The notes: generated by a model not told the origin, from the sequence alone. A stretch of 64,000 nucleotides of DNA from G965204755 sp965243415 (GCA_965243415.1 OZ251549.1:4216001-4280000), one strand, 5' to 3'. Numbered from the stretch's first letter, positions 26,598 through 35,460 are shown. Made by a program: numbers and translations.

Positions 26598-27758
26598 CTA
26601 CGAAGCCCGGGAGTGCTCCCGCAGGTAGTCCATGAGACTGGGGATCCCCGGCTCCCAGGCCGGGGTCGGGCCCGGCTGCCAAAGGAAGCCCAGATGTTTC
26701 AACACCGTGAGCGCTTCGTAGACGGCTGCCCCTTCATCGGTCGGCCCGATCGCCCCGCCGATCGTGTCTTCCACTTCGTCGTGGGTCAGAGCGGAAACTC
26801 TCGAGAACGCTTCCGCGACCGCCCGGGCCACCGGAACCAGCCGCCGCTTGGCCAACTCCCCGTATCTCTGTCGGTAGTAATCGCCGCGCGTCTGCTCGAA
26901 CTCCGGCGCCGCGGCTTCGACATCGTGGATCGTGATCGTCCGTCGCCCTTGCGGCGCCGCAGATTCCCACGACAGTTGTCCCCACAACTGCAGGAAGAAC
27001 GGATAGCCGTGGCTCTCGGAGAGGACGCGTTCCAGCGCCGCGGATTCGATGGACATGCCGTCCTGTTGAAGGGGTCGCTCGATCGCCGCGGCGGCAGCGG
27101 CAGGTTCGAGACGATTGAGTCGGATCTGTTTCGCGCGTCCCCAGAACGACGCCTCCATCTCCGAGAGGCGGTCTTCGAGATCCGGAGTACCGGCCAGGAC
27201 CAGGAAGAACGGCAACTCCGCGCCCAACTCCTGGCTGACATTCAGCAGTTCGTTGCCCACCTCCGGGGCCAGCGTGTGCGCTTCGTCGAGCAGGAGCACC
27301 AGCGGGCGCTTCGCCGCGCGAACGCGGATGGAGTCTGCCGCGGTCGGCGGTGGCCGGTCCTGGCCCGGACGCCAGGTGAGTCCGACGACCGAGAGTTCCT
27401 TCGGCGCGAACTTCGCCAGCCAAGCGTCCGGCAGCAATGCCCCGGCGAACAGCGCCGGCGTCCTGATGCGCGACGGGACGAGGCGCACGACATCCATCCC
27501 GGGACTCGCGGCCAGATGGCGCTGCAGCCAGAGGAGCAGCGCCGTCTTCCCGTTGCCCCGCGGGCCGTAGAGGATCACCGACGAGGGCGGCGGGTTTCCC
27601 TGCGCCACGGCGCCGCCCCACGCCCGGAAGAGCGCCTGCTCCTTCTCCCGTCCGGCCAGGTACGGCGGCGGTTGCCCCGGGCCCGGCCGGAACGGGCCGA
27701 TCAGCCGGGTCTCGTCGCCGCGGTCCGGCGCCGGCGCCTCGGCCCCCTCGACAGCCAT
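26598..27758 (-). CDS. AAA+ ATPase, array copy 3
   Basis: A 386-aa paralogue. The reading frame stays open for another 600 bp upstream, but the ATG at 27758 matches the other copies in sequence (MAVEGAEAP) and in its TATACT box. The middle third is unique: MDVVRLVPSRIRTPALFAGA and WRPGQDRPPPTAADSIRVRA replace the NPSD..PRAKQVIR block of copies 4-6, while Walker A, Walker B and sensor 1 are unchanged. The C-terminal region (RVSALTHDEVEDTIGGAIGP) is also its own. If the variable blocks contact a target, this copy would have a different specificity (inference). Confidence 0.88.
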   Translation of the reverse strand: MAVEGAEAPAPDRGDETRLIGPFRPGPGQPPPYLAGREKEQALFRAWGGAVAQGNPPPSSVILYGPRGNGKTALLLWLQRHLAASPGMDVVRLVPSRIRTPALFAGALLPDAWLAKFAPKELSVVGLTWRPGQDRPPPTAADSIRVRAAKRPLVLLLDEAHTLAPEVGNELLNVSQELGAELPFFLVLAGTPDLEDRLSEMEASFWGRAKQIRLNRLEPAAAAAAIERPLQQDGMSIESAALERVLSESHGYPFFLQLWGQLSWESAAPQGRRTITIHDVEAAAPEFEQTRGDYYRQRYGELAKRRLVPVARAVAEAFSRVSALTHDEVEDTIGGAIGPTDEGAAVYEALTVLKHLGFLWQPGPTPAWEPGIPSLMDYLREHSRAS

Positions 27759-27765
27759 GCCGCAC

Positions 27766-27771
27766 AGTATA
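27766..27771 (-). promoter_or_regulatory. TATACT box of ATPase copy 3
   Basis: Ends 7 nt before the ATG at 27758. Confidence 0.55.
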
Positions 27772-27799
27772 GGCCGCGCCCGGCGGCGGTCCGGAGCGG

Positions 27800-27943
27800 C
27801 GCGGGGCGGCGCCCGACCTCCACCGCCGCCCGGCGACTCTCCGCGCCCATACCCGCCCGCCGCCGATCGGCCGGCCGAACCGCCGTTCCTCTTCCGGCGA
27901 CTCCGCCGGGGACCCCGGACGCCGGGCGGCGAACCTTCGGGCG
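27800..27943. repeat. duplicated spacer, copy a
   Basis: The spacer between array copies 3 and 4 is almost identical to the one between copies 4 and 5 (29147-29293), differing by scattered substitutions and small indels. The duplicated unit was therefore a gene plus its spacer, about 1.35 kb. Confidence 0.75.
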
Positions 27944-29104
27944 TTACGGCGCCGGGGCGTACTCCCGGATGTAGTCCATGAGACTGGGAATCCCCGGCTC
28001 CAGTGCCGGCGTAGGCCCCGATCTCCAGACGAAGCCCAGGTGGCGCATCGCCGTCATCGCTCCGGCAGTATCGGCGCCTCCACCGGAACGATCGAGCGCG
28101 TCGCGAATGACGGCTTCGACTTCGGGATAGGGCAGCGAGGAGACACCGACGAAGGCGTCCGCAATCGCCCGTGCGACCGGCAGCAGATCCCTGTCGGCCA
28201 ACTCTTCGTATCGGTCCGCGTAGTAGTCGCCGCGCCGCTCCTCGAATTTCTGCGTTGCCGCTTCGACTTCGGCCATCGTGATCGAAGTCCGTTGCTCCGG
28301 CGCGACCTCCTCCCACAGCAACCGCCCCCACAACTGCAGGAAGAACGGATATCCGTGGCTTCGGCGGACGACGCACTCCAGGGCCGGCGCGGATACGGTG
28401 ATGCCGTCCTCCTTCAATGGCCGTTGGATCGCCGCCACGGCAGATTCCTCGGGCAAACGATTGATGCGGATGATTTCGGCGCGGCTCCAGAACGAAGCCT
28501 CCATCCGGGAGAGACGGTCCCGGAGGTCCGGAGTCCCGGCCAGGACCAGGAAGAACGGCAACTCGGCGCCCAACTCCTGGCTGACATTCAGCAGTTCGTT
28601 ACCCACCTCCGGGGCCAGAGTATGCGCCTCGTCGAGCAGGAGCACCAGCGGGCGTCGGGAGGCCCGAGCCCGGATGACTTGCTTCGCTCTCGGGGGCGGA
28701 AGGTCATTATCCGGACGCCAGGTGAACCCGACGAGGGACAGTTCTTTCGGCGCCAGTCCGTCCCACCAGTGCCCCGGCAGCAACTGCTCGGCCAGTTGGG
28801 CCGGCGTCCGGAGGTCCGACGGGTTCAGCCGAACGCCGTCCACTCCCGGAGTCGCGGCCAGATGGCGCTGCAGCCAGAGGAGCAGCGCCGTCTTCCCGTT
28901 CCCTCGCGGTCCGTAGAGGATCACCGACGAAGGCGGCGGAACCCCCTGCGCCACGGCGCCGCCCCAGGCGCGGAAGAGGGCCTGCTCCTTCTCCCGTCCG
29001 GCCAGGTACGGCGGCGGTTGCCCCGGCCCCGGCCGGAACGGTCCGATCAACCGGGTCTTCTCGCCCGGCTCCGGCGCCGGCGCCTCGGTCCCCTCGACAG
29101 CCAT
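27944..29104 (-). CDS. AAA+ ATPase, array copy 4
   Basis: A 386-aa paralogue, nearly identical to copy 5 from residue 60 to the end; the two differ mainly in the first 50 residues (EGTEAPAPEPGEKT against EGAEAMAPEQVEET) and at a few positions later. The second half is of a distinct type shared only with copy 5: RDRLSRMEASFWSRAEIIRINRLPEESAVAAIQRPLKEDGI, TSITMAEV, and a C-terminus ending LMDYIREYAPAP. ATP-binding motifs are intact. The start is the ATG at 29104 behind a TATACT box; the longer open frame upstream is not coding. Confidence 0.88.
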   Translation of the reverse strand: MAVEGTEAPAPEPGEKTRLIGPFRPGPGQPPPYLAGREKEQALFRAWGGAVAQGVPPPSSVILYGPRGNGKTALLLWLQRHLAATPGVDGVRLNPSDLRTPAQLAEQLLPGHWWDGLAPKELSLVGFTWRPDNDLPPPRAKQVIRARASRRPLVLLLDEAHTLAPEVGNELLNVSQELGAELPFFLVLAGTPDLRDRLSRMEASFWSRAEIIRINRLPEESAVAAIQRPLKEDGITVSAPALECVVRRSHGYPFFLQLWGRLLWEEVAPEQRTSITMAEVEAATQKFEERRGDYYADRYEELADRDLLPVARAIADAFVGVSSLPYPEVEAVIRDALDRSGGGADTAGAMTAMRHLGFVWRSGPTPALEPGIPSLMDYIREYAPAP

Positions 29105-29111
29105 GCCGCTC

Positions 29112-29117
29112 AGTATA
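29112..29117 (-). promoter_or_regulatory. TATACT box of ATPase copy 4
   Basis: Ends 7 nt before the ATG at 29104; the gap reads GAGCGGC instead of GTGCGGC. Confidence 0.55.
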
Positions 29118-29146
29118 GGCGGCGCCCTGTGGCCCGATCCGGGGCG

Positions 29147-29293
29147 GTGCGGGGCGGCGCCCGACCTCCACCGCCGCCCGGCGACTCTCCGCGCCCATAC
29201 CCGACCGCCGCCGATCGGCCGGCCGAACCGCCGCTCCTCTTCCGGCGACCTCCGTCGGGGGCCCCCCGGCACCGGGCGGCGAACCTTCGGGCG
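29147..29293. repeat. duplicated spacer, copy b
   Basis: Near-identical to 27800-27943; lies between array copies 4 and 5. Confidence 0.75.
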
Positions 29294-30454
29294 TTACGGC
29301 GCCGGGGCGTACTCCCGGATGTAGTCCATGAGACTGGGAATCCCCGGCTCCAGTGCCGGTGTAGGCCCCGATCTCCAGACGAAGCCCAGGTGGCGCATCG
29401 CCGTCATCGCTCCGGCCGTGTCGGCGCTTCCACCGGAACGATCGAGCGCGTCGCGAATGACGGCTTCGACTTCGGGATAGGGCAGCGAGGAGACGCCGAC
29501 GAAGGCGTCCGCAATCGCCCGTGCGACCGGCAGCAGATCCCTGTCGGCCAACTCTTCGTATCGGTCCGCGTAGTAGTCGCCGCGCCGCTCCTCGAATTTC
29601 GGCGTTGCCGCATCGACTTCGGCCATCGTGATCGAAGTCCGTTGCTCCGGCGCGACCTCCTCCCACAGCAACCGCCCCCACAACTGCAGGAAGAACGGAT
29701 ATCCGTGGCTTCGGCGGACGACGCACTCAAGGGCCGGCGCGGATACGGTGATGCCGTCCTCCTTCAATGGCCGTTGGATCGCCGCCACGGCAGATTCCTC
29801 GGGCAAACGATTGATGCGGATGATTTCGGCGCGGCTCCAGAACGAAGCCTCCATCCGGGAGAGACGATCCCGGAGGTCCGGAGTCCCGGCCAGGATCAGG
29901 AAGAACGGCAACTCGGCGCCCAACTCCTGGCTGACATTCAGCAGTTCGTTACCCACCTCCGGGGCCAGAGTATGCGCCTCGTCGAGCAGGAGCACCAGCG
30001 GGCGTCGGGAGGCCCGAGCCCGGATGACTTGCTTCGCTCTCGGGGGCGGAAGGTCATTATCCGGACGCCAGGTGAACCCGACGAGGGACAGTTCTTTCGG
30101 CGCCAGTCCGTCCCACCAGTGCCCCGGCAGCAACTGCTCGGCCAGTTGGGCCGGCGTCCGGAGGTCCGACGGGTTCAGCCGAACGCCGTCCACTCCCGGA
30201 GTCGCGGCCAGATGGCGCTGCAGCCAGAGGAGCAGCGCGGTCTTCCCGTTCCCCCGCGGCCCGTAGAGGATCACCGACGAGGGCGGCGGGGCTCCCTGCG
30301 CCACGGCGCCGCCCCAAGCGCGGAACAGCGCCTGCTCGCTCTCCCGTCCGGCCAGGTACGGCGGCAGTTTCCCCGGCCCCGGCTGGAACGGCCCGATCAG
30401 CCGGGTCTCTTCGACCTGCTCCGGCGCCATCGCCTCGGCCCCCTCGACAGCCAT
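29294..30454 (-). CDS. AAA+ ATPase, array copy 5
   Basis: A 386-aa paralogue, the near-twin of copy 4 in the ATPase core, second half and even the downstream bases. Its N-terminus (MAVEGAEAMAPEQVEETRLIGPFQPG) is instead closer to copy 2, and its upstream region matches copy 2 too. This indicates a recombination point near Walker A. Differences from copy 4 after that point are few (LIL for LVL in sensor 1, VDAATPKF for VEAATQKF). All nucleotide-binding residues are present. Confidence 0.88.
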   Translation of the reverse strand: MAVEGAEAMAPEQVEETRLIGPFQPGPGKLPPYLAGRESEQALFRAWGGAVAQGAPPPSSVILYGPRGNGKTALLLWLQRHLAATPGVDGVRLNPSDLRTPAQLAEQLLPGHWWDGLAPKELSLVGFTWRPDNDLPPPRAKQVIRARASRRPLVLLLDEAHTLAPEVGNELLNVSQELGAELPFFLILAGTPDLRDRLSRMEASFWSRAEIIRINRLPEESAVAAIQRPLKEDGITVSAPALECVVRRSHGYPFFLQLWGRLLWEEVAPEQRTSITMAEVDAATPKFEERRGDYYADRYEELADRDLLPVARAIADAFVGVSSLPYPEVEAVIRDALDRSGGSADTAGAMTAMRHLGFVWRSGPTPALEPGIPSLMDYIREYAPAP

Positions 30455-30461
30455 GCCGCAC

Positions 30462-30467
30462 AGTATA
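30462..30467 (-). promoter_or_regulatory. TATACT box of ATPase copy 5
   Basis: Ends 7 nt before the ATG at 30454. Confidence 0.55.
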
Positions 30468-30568
30468 GGCCGCGCCCTGCGGCCCGGTCCGGGGTGTTGC
30501 GGGCGGCGCCCCTCTTCCGGGGACCTCCGTCGTGGGCCCCCGGACGCCGGGCGACGAACCTTCAGGCG

Positions 30569-31732
30569 CTACGGCGCGGGGACCTGGTCCCGGTTGTAAT
30601 CCAGGAGGCTGGGAATCCCCGGTTCCCACTCGGGGGTGGGTCCTGACCGCCAGATGAAGCCCAAGTGTTTCAGGGCCGTCATCGCGTCCCCGGGGTCGGC
30701 GCCGTCGCCGGCCCGACGGAGCGCGCCGACGACCGCTTCCCGCGCCCCGGGAGCGGAAAGTGTCGATCCCCGCCCGAAGGCTTCGGCGACTGCCCTGGCC
30801 GCCGGAAGCAGATCCCGTTTCTCCAACTCCTCGTACCGCTGCCGGTAATAGTGGCCGTGCGTCTCCTCGAATTCCGGCGCCGCGGTTTCGACATCGTGGA
30901 TCGTGATCGTCCGTCGCCCCTGCGGTACGGCCGATTCCCACGAGAATTGTCCCCACAACTGCAGGAAGAACGGGTAGCCGTAACTCCTGGAGAGGATATG
31001 TTCCAGCGCCGCGGTTTCGATGGACATCCCGTCCTCGTGAAGAGGTTTCTCGATCGCCGCGGCGGCCGCGGCCGGTTCGAGCCGATTCAGTCGGATCTGT
31101 CTCGCGCGCCCCCAGAACGAGGCCTCCATCTCCGAGAGGCGATCCTCGAGATCGGGAGTGCCGGCCAGGACCAGGAAGAACGGCAACTCGGCCCCCAACT
31201 CCTGGCTGACATTCAGCAATTCGTTGCCCACCTCCGGGGCCAGCGTGTGCGCTTCGTCGAGCAGGAGCACCAGCGGGCGGCGGGAGGCCCGAACCCGGAT
31301 GACTTGCTTCGCTCTCGGGGGCGGAAGGTCATTGTCCGGACGCCAGGTGAACCCGACGAGGGACAGTTCTTTCGGCGCCAGTCCGTCCCACCAGTGCCCC
31401 GGCAGCAACTGCTCGGCCAGTTGCGCCGGCGTCCGGAGGTCCGACGGGTTCAGCCGGACCCCGTCCACTCCCGGAGTCGCGGCCAGATGGCGCTGCAGCC
31501 AGAGGAGCAACGCCGTCTTCCCGTTGCCCCGCGGGCCGTAGAGGATCACCGCCGAGGGCGGCGGGTTTCCCTGCGCCACGGCGCCCCCCCAGGCCCGGAG
31601 GAGTGCCTGTTCCTTCTCCCGTCCGGCCAGGTACGGCGGCGGTTGCCCCGGGCCCGGCCGGAACGGGCCGATCAGCCCGGTCTCGCCGCCGTGCTCCGGG
31701 GCGGCCGGCGCCTCGGCTTCCGCATCCGGCAT
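30569..31732 (-). CDS. AAA+ ATPase, array copy 6 (first in transcription order)
   Basis: A 387-aa paralogue and a clear mosaic. Its first half (NPSDLRTPAQLAEQLLPGHWWDGLAP, WRPDNDLPPPRAKQVIR) matches copies 4 and 5. From sensor 1 on it switches to the copy 2/3 type (EDRLSEMEASFWGRARQIRLNRLEP, QGRRTITIHDVE). Its last 70 residues match copy 1 (DAMTALKHLGFIWRSGPTPEWEPGIPSL). The N-terminus MPDAEAEAPAAPEHGGE is unique. It lies 135 bp downstream of the MotB-like gene of the membrane operon, so read-through transcription is possible, though it has its own TGTACT box. Confidence 0.88.
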   Translation of the reverse strand: MPDAEAEAPAAPEHGGETGLIGPFRPGPGQPPPYLAGREKEQALLRAWGGAVAQGNPPPSAVILYGPRGNGKTALLLWLQRHLAATPGVDGVRLNPSDLRTPAQLAEQLLPGHWWDGLAPKELSLVGFTWRPDNDLPPPRAKQVIRVRASRRPLVLLLDEAHTLAPEVGNELLNVSQELGAELPFFLVLAGTPDLEDRLSEMEASFWGRARQIRLNRLEPAAAAAAIEKPLHEDGMSIETAALEHILSRSYGYPFFLQLWGQFSWESAVPQGRRTITIHDVETAAPEFEETHGHYYRQRYEELEKRDLLPAARAVAEAFGRGSTLSAPGAREAVVGALRRAGDGADPGDAMTALKHLGFIWRSGPTPEWEPGIPSLLDYNRDQVPAP

Positions 31733-31739
31733 GTCGTTC

Positions 31740-31745
31740 AGTACA
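31740..31745 (-). promoter_or_regulatory. TGTACT box of ATPase copy 6
   Basis: The weaker variant TGTACT, again exactly 7 nt before the ATG (31732). Confidence 0.45.
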
Positions 31746-31867
31746 GGCGGCCGGCCCCGGCGCCTTCGGAGCGGTCGAGCGGGCGCGGGCCGACCCGGTG
31801 AAGAAGCCGCCGGCGGGAATGGGAAATAGGTATCCGGGGCGACCGCCGCCGACGACCGGCGGCGGGG

Positions 31868-33076
31868 TCAGCGCCGGCCGCCGTTTCCTCCCGGCGGTTC
31901 GGGCCCCGTCGCGGGCCGGGTGAAGGGGGATTCCCCGGTCGTTCCCTCGTATTTGTAGAAGCGTCCTTCCAGGGTCTGCATGAGTTCCTTGTAGCGGGCT
32001 TTCCGGTCCGGCGCGGTGTGGTCGAAGACGCGGACGAAGAACCGGCACTGCTCGCGGCGGCTCCAGTCGAAGATCTCCTGCGTCCGTTCCTCGAACTCGG
32101 TTTCGCCCAGCGCGCGGTCGGGGCGAATCGCCGCCGGGCGGAGCGGGCGCAGGTTCGCCGGGGGATCGAGTGCGATCTCGGCGGGCCGCAGGAGGTAGCC
32201 GGAATCCACCAGGCCCACTTCGAAGAGGTATGCCGGGCGGTCGCCCTCACGGTACACGCAACTCGGGTGGTCCGTGCCGCCGCGCCCGGCGCCGGAACGG
32301 GAGCGGGAACGGGATTGGGCGCGCAGGCGTTCGACCTGTTCCTCGGCGCGCTCGAGATTCGCCGCCAGTTCCGTCAGCGACTGCCCGGCGCGTTCCCGCC
32401 AGCGTTCGGCGTCCCGGACCAGGGCGGCGACCGCCTCCGGGGTGGCCTCCTCACCGCGCGCCCGGAGCGCTTCCCGGGCGGCGTCGGCGATCCGCGCCGC
32501 TTCGACCAGGGCCTCCGGGGAGAAATCCATACCTGCCGCTGCCGCTGCTTCGCTGACCGCGCGCGCCGCGTCCACGAGTTCTGCGGGGGTCAGGCCGGCC
32601 GCCTCCGCCTGCGCCAGGATCGCCGCGGCGGCCGCCACCGTTTCCGGCGGCGCTTCCGCCCTCCGGTACTCCTCGTCGCGCTTCGCCGCGTCGGTGAGAG
32701 CGGAGATGAATTCTTCCGGCGGAACCGATTCCGGCCGGCCCACCTCCCGCACCAACTCCATCCAGTAGCCGGCCTGCCGCTCGACTTCCGCCCGCCGCGT
32801 CCGCGCCGCTTCCCGCTCCCCGGCAGCGGGCGCCGCCTGGTCCCATTCCTCGGTGAGCCCCCATTCCTCGATGAGGTCTTCCCACTCCTCGACCTGGAGT
32901 TCGAGAAGCACCAGTTCCTCGTTCGCCTGCGCCGCCTCCTCCTCGGCGGCGCGGCGGCCCTCGGTCTCGCGATGCAGCATCGCCGCCAGGGCGAGCAGGA
33001 GCACGAAGATGATGAGGAGCACCACTTCCGCCATGGTGAGGCCGAGGACCAGGCCCCGCGGGAACGAGGACTTCAC
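31868..33076 (-). CDS. MotB/ZorB-like single-pass membrane coiled-coil protein
   Basis: A 402-aa protein with one N-terminal membrane segment (about residues 8-32, LVLGLTMAEVVLLIIFVLLLALAAML region), a coiled coil at about 40-75, Ala/Glu-rich helices to about 265, and a C-terminal globular part (CVYREGDRPAYLFEV to FVRVFDHT). The layout, with a short cytoplasmic N-terminus, one membrane helix and a long outer part, resembles MotB/ExbD/ZorB partners. I do not see the OmpA-type peptidoglycan-binding motif, so the match is by layout only. It is the last gene of a four-gene membrane operon, 97 bp after the MotA-like gene. Function unknown. Confidence 0.8.
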   Translation of the reverse strand: MKSSFPRGLVLGLTMAEVVLLIIFVLLLALAAMLHRETEGRRAAEEEAAQANEELVLLELQVEEWEDLIEEWGLTEEWDQAAPAAGEREAARTRRAEVERQAGYWMELVREVGRPESVPPEEFISALTDAAKRDEEYRRAEAPPETVAAAAAILAQAEAAGLTPAELVDAARAVSEAAAAAGMDFSPEALVEAARIADAAREALRARGEEATPEAVAALVRDAERWRERAGQSLTELAANLERAEEQVERLRAQSRSRSRSGAGRGGTDHPSCVYREGDRPAYLFEVGLVDSGYLLRPAEIALDPPANLRPLRPAAIRPDRALGETEFEERTQEIFDWSRREQCRFFVRVFDHTAPDRKARYKELMQTLEGRFYKYEGTTGESPFTRPATGPEPPGGNGGRR

Positions 33077-33173
33077 CGCGCCGGGGTCCTCCGCTTCCGC
33101 CGGCGCGCCCGCCGGGCGCCCTGCCGGTTCCGCATCGTTTCGTCCTGCCTCCGTCGGGTATCGGGCTCGGGTA

Positions 33174-34478
33174 TCAGGCGCCGGGGCGGTCGCCGCGCCG
33201 GCGGAAGAGCCAGGCGAACAGCGAGAACCGGGGCCGGCCGCGCCCGCGTTTCTCGAGTTCCGTCGTGAGGCCGCGCACCAGGGAGGAAACGCGCGTCAGG
33301 GAATCCTCCAGTCCCCGGTTCGCCTGCTCGATCCGCTCCACCGAACGCGAGAGCGACTGCCCGGAGGCGCCGCCGACCTCCGCGACCCGGTCGCCGACCG
33401 CCGTCAGGGCGCCGGCGACCCGGTCGAGCCCCGACCGCAGTTCGTCCGTTGCCGCCGCCAGATCGCGGCCCCCTTCGAGCGCGCCGCGGATCGCCGTCGC
33501 CGAGTCGTTCAAACTGCCGGCGGACGCGGTCAACTCGGTGCATACCGCCCGGAGATCTTCCGTCGCCGGCGCGACCGCTTCGCTGACCACCCGCGGCAGG
33601 GCGACCGCGGCGAAGTCCTTCGTCAAGGCCTCCACTCCCCGCCGGAACTCCTCGACGCCGCCCCGCAATTCCTCGGTTCCGCGCCGAATCTCGGCCACCC
33701 GTCCTTCGACCGCGTCCTTCATGGAATCCGCCGCCAACTGCGTGGCCCGTTCGACGAAGGCCCGGGGGAAGTCGAAGTCGGCGATCTTGCCGGACATCAC
33801 CACCAGCGACTTGCACACCTCGTCGGCCTGGCTGCGGATCTTCTGCCACTGCTCCGCCGTCCGCTCCGCCTGCGCCCGGGTCCGCTCCTCGATCTCGCCG
33901 AGCCCCTCCCCGATCTTCGCCGCGGTGTCCGCCGCTTCGCCGAGACGCTCCCGGACTTCCGCCAGTCCCTCGTCCAACGCTTCCCGGGTCCTCTCCCGGA
34001 AACCCCGGAACTCGTCCACCGTGAACTCGATCTCCCCGCGCAGCCGCCGGGCGGCGTCGGCGAGATGCAGCCGCACTTCTTCGTCCACCGATTCCGGGGC
34101 CTCCTCGGCCGGTTGGCCGACGAGGATGCGGAGCGCCATACCGAGAATCGTCGAGGAGACGGCGATACCGAAATTCGTGACGATGGTCTCGGTAGCATCG
34201 TCCGTGCTGAAGCGATAGAGCGAGTGCGCCATCGAGGTCAGCGTATAGAGGAAACCGAGGTAGTAGAGGTTGTCGCCGGCGGATTCGTACTTGGGTCCGT
34301 TCTTCTCCGAGTCCCACAGTGTCCAGGTGTATGTGAGCATCAGGACGCATGGAATCGCCGTAACCAGCCACTGCGGCGCGCCGAACGCCTTCAGGGACAG
34401 GATGAAGACGACACCGGCGGCGAAGAACAGGACGAAGGGGCCGCGACCGCCCTCCCAGAAACGTCCGGGCGAAGCCAT
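33174..34478 (-). CDS. MotA/ExbB/ZorA-like membrane protein with long coiled-coil tail
   Basis: A 434-aa protein with four predicted membrane helices at about residues 15-31, 36-53, 71-87 and 98-119. The third begins DNLYYLGFLYTLTSMAHSL and the fourth IVTNFGIAVSSTILGMALRI, similar in pattern to the LGxLGT and FGIALxxTxxG segments of MotA/TolQ/ExbB channels. Residues 120-410 form a long cytoplasmic helical tail, as in ZorA, ending in a basic patch (RRRGDRPGA). The resemblance is one of pattern and topology, not a firm family assignment. With the neighbouring MotB-like protein it could form an ion-driven complex (inference). Confidence 0.8.
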   Translation of the reverse strand: MASPGRFWEGGRGPFVLFFAAGVVFILSLKAFGAPQWLVTAIPCVLMLTYTWTLWDSEKNGPKYESAGDNLYYLGFLYTLTSMAHSLYRFSTDDATETIVTNFGIAVSSTILGMALRILVGQPAEEAPESVDEEVRLHLADAARRLRGEIEFTVDEFRGFRERTREALDEGLAEVRERLGEAADTAAKIGEGLGEIEERTRAQAERTAEQWQKIRSQADEVCKSLVVMSGKIADFDFPRAFVERATQLAADSMKDAVEGRVAEIRRGTEELRGGVEEFRRGVEALTKDFAAVALPRVVSEAVAPATEDLRAVCTELTASAGSLNDSATAIRGALEGGRDLAAATDELRSGLDRVAGALTAVGDRVAEVGGASGQSLSRSVERIEQANRGLEDSLTRVSSLVRGLTTELEKRGRGRPRFSLFAWLFRRRGDRPGA

Positions 34479-34562
34479 GCCGAACCCGCTACCCCCGGTT
34501 CCCGCGCCCGGAATCCATCCCGCGCCGCCTTCCCGTTCCGCGGCCCTCCCGCAGCGTCGTCG

Positions 34563-35453
34563 TCAATTCATCCCCGGGATGCGGCGGACGCGGGCCAGAG
34601 AGCCGCCCTGCTCCGCGATCCATCGCTCCCAGAAAGAGACCACGCTCCGGGCGCCGCCGAAGGACTCGTGGATCTCCCGCTGGATCAGCAGCACCTCGAA
34701 CTCGATCCCCCCGAGGTCGGCGCCGAGGGCGGCCGCGCCCGGCGAGTCCCGGAACGCCGCGAACTCGGGCCGGCCGTCGTAGAAGGTCAGGTTCTCCGAA
34801 TGCTGCAGGAGGTCGGAAACCAGGATCAACCGCTTCGGCGCCGCGTCGTAGGAACGCCGCGAGAGCAGCGTCACCGCGATCGCCTGGACATTCTCCATGA
34901 TCGGCGAACCCGGCGCCGGCAGTCGGTCGAGCAGGTCCTGGAACAGTCGTTCGAGGGGTTCGCGGTAGCGCTCCTCGAGCCGTTTCCGGAGGAGCGCCGG
35001 GGACTGGATCAACTCGTTCGCGGTGTCGGGATCGCCGGGGTTGCAGACCGTCAGCAGCGCCGGCAGCGGATCGCTCCCGACGGCTTCCGAGATCGGCTGC
35101 GATTCGTAGGCGACGATCATCTCGTCCGGTTCGCTCACCGCCGCCAGGTCGTCGAGTTTCCCCAGGATGTCGGCGCGGCTGACGGCGCCGACCCGGTCGG
35201 TGGTGTCCACCAGGATCGCGGTCACCCGGCTGGGGCCGGCTTCCGGACACATGGTCTCCGCATCGCGCGGCACCACGTCCGGACGCAGCAGGAACAGCGC
35301 CGCGATGGCCGCGCCGGCGAATACGAAGAGGGCCACGCCGACGACCACCGGGGCATTCCCTCCGGGCGGCCGCCCCCGGCGGGTCCGGCTTCCCGGTCTT
35401 CCGGATCCTCCCGGTTTTCCCGATCTTCCCGGCTTTCCCGGTCGCGACGGCAT
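34563..35453 (-). CDS. membrane-anchored VWA-like protein
   Basis: A 296-aa protein. The first 30 residues are a basic Gly/Pro/Arg collagen-like stretch (GKPGRSGKPGGSGRPG), followed by one membrane helix at about 33-57 (VVVGVALFVFAGAAIAALFLL). The remainder looks like a von Willebrand A-like fold: VTAILVDTTDRV would be the first strand with a degenerate MIDAS motif, and RLILVSDLLQHSENL a later core strand with an Asp. The Thr-rich DTTD replaces DxSxS, so metal binding is uncertain. It starts 7 nt after the stop of the upstream coiled-coil gene. Likely an extracytoplasmic component of the same complex. Confidence 0.75.
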   Translation of the reverse strand: MPSRPGKPGRSGKPGGSGRPGSRTRRGRPPGGNAPVVVGVALFVFAGAAIAALFLLRPDVVPRDAETMCPEAGPSRVTAILVDTTDRVGAVSRADILGKLDDLAAVSEPDEMIVAYESQPISEAVGSDPLPALLTVCNPGDPDTANELIQSPALLRKRLEERYREPLERLFQDLLDRLPAPGSPIMENVQAIAVTLLSRRSYDAAPKRLILVSDLLQHSENLTFYDGRPEFAAFRDSPGAAALGADLGGIEFEVLLIQREIHESFGGARSVVSFWERWIAEQGGSLARVRRIPGMN

Positions 35454-35460
35454 CCGTGCC

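Noticed and set aside
27759..28376. N-terminal extension of ATPase copy 3
   Set aside because: The frame is open upstream, but it is the antisense or out-of-frame reading of copy 4. The other copies fix the start at the conserved MAVEGAEA.
23964..31745. Insertion sequence or transposase origin of the six-copy array
   Set aside because: No transposase motifs (DDE, RuvC) and no terminal inverted repeats with target duplications were seen; the proteins are AAA+ ATPases.
31868..34478. A true Zorya system
   Set aside because: The MotA-like and MotB-like proteins fit in layout, but no OmpA-like domain is seen and there are no ZorC, ZorD or ZorE genes. Kept as Zorya-like in architecture only.
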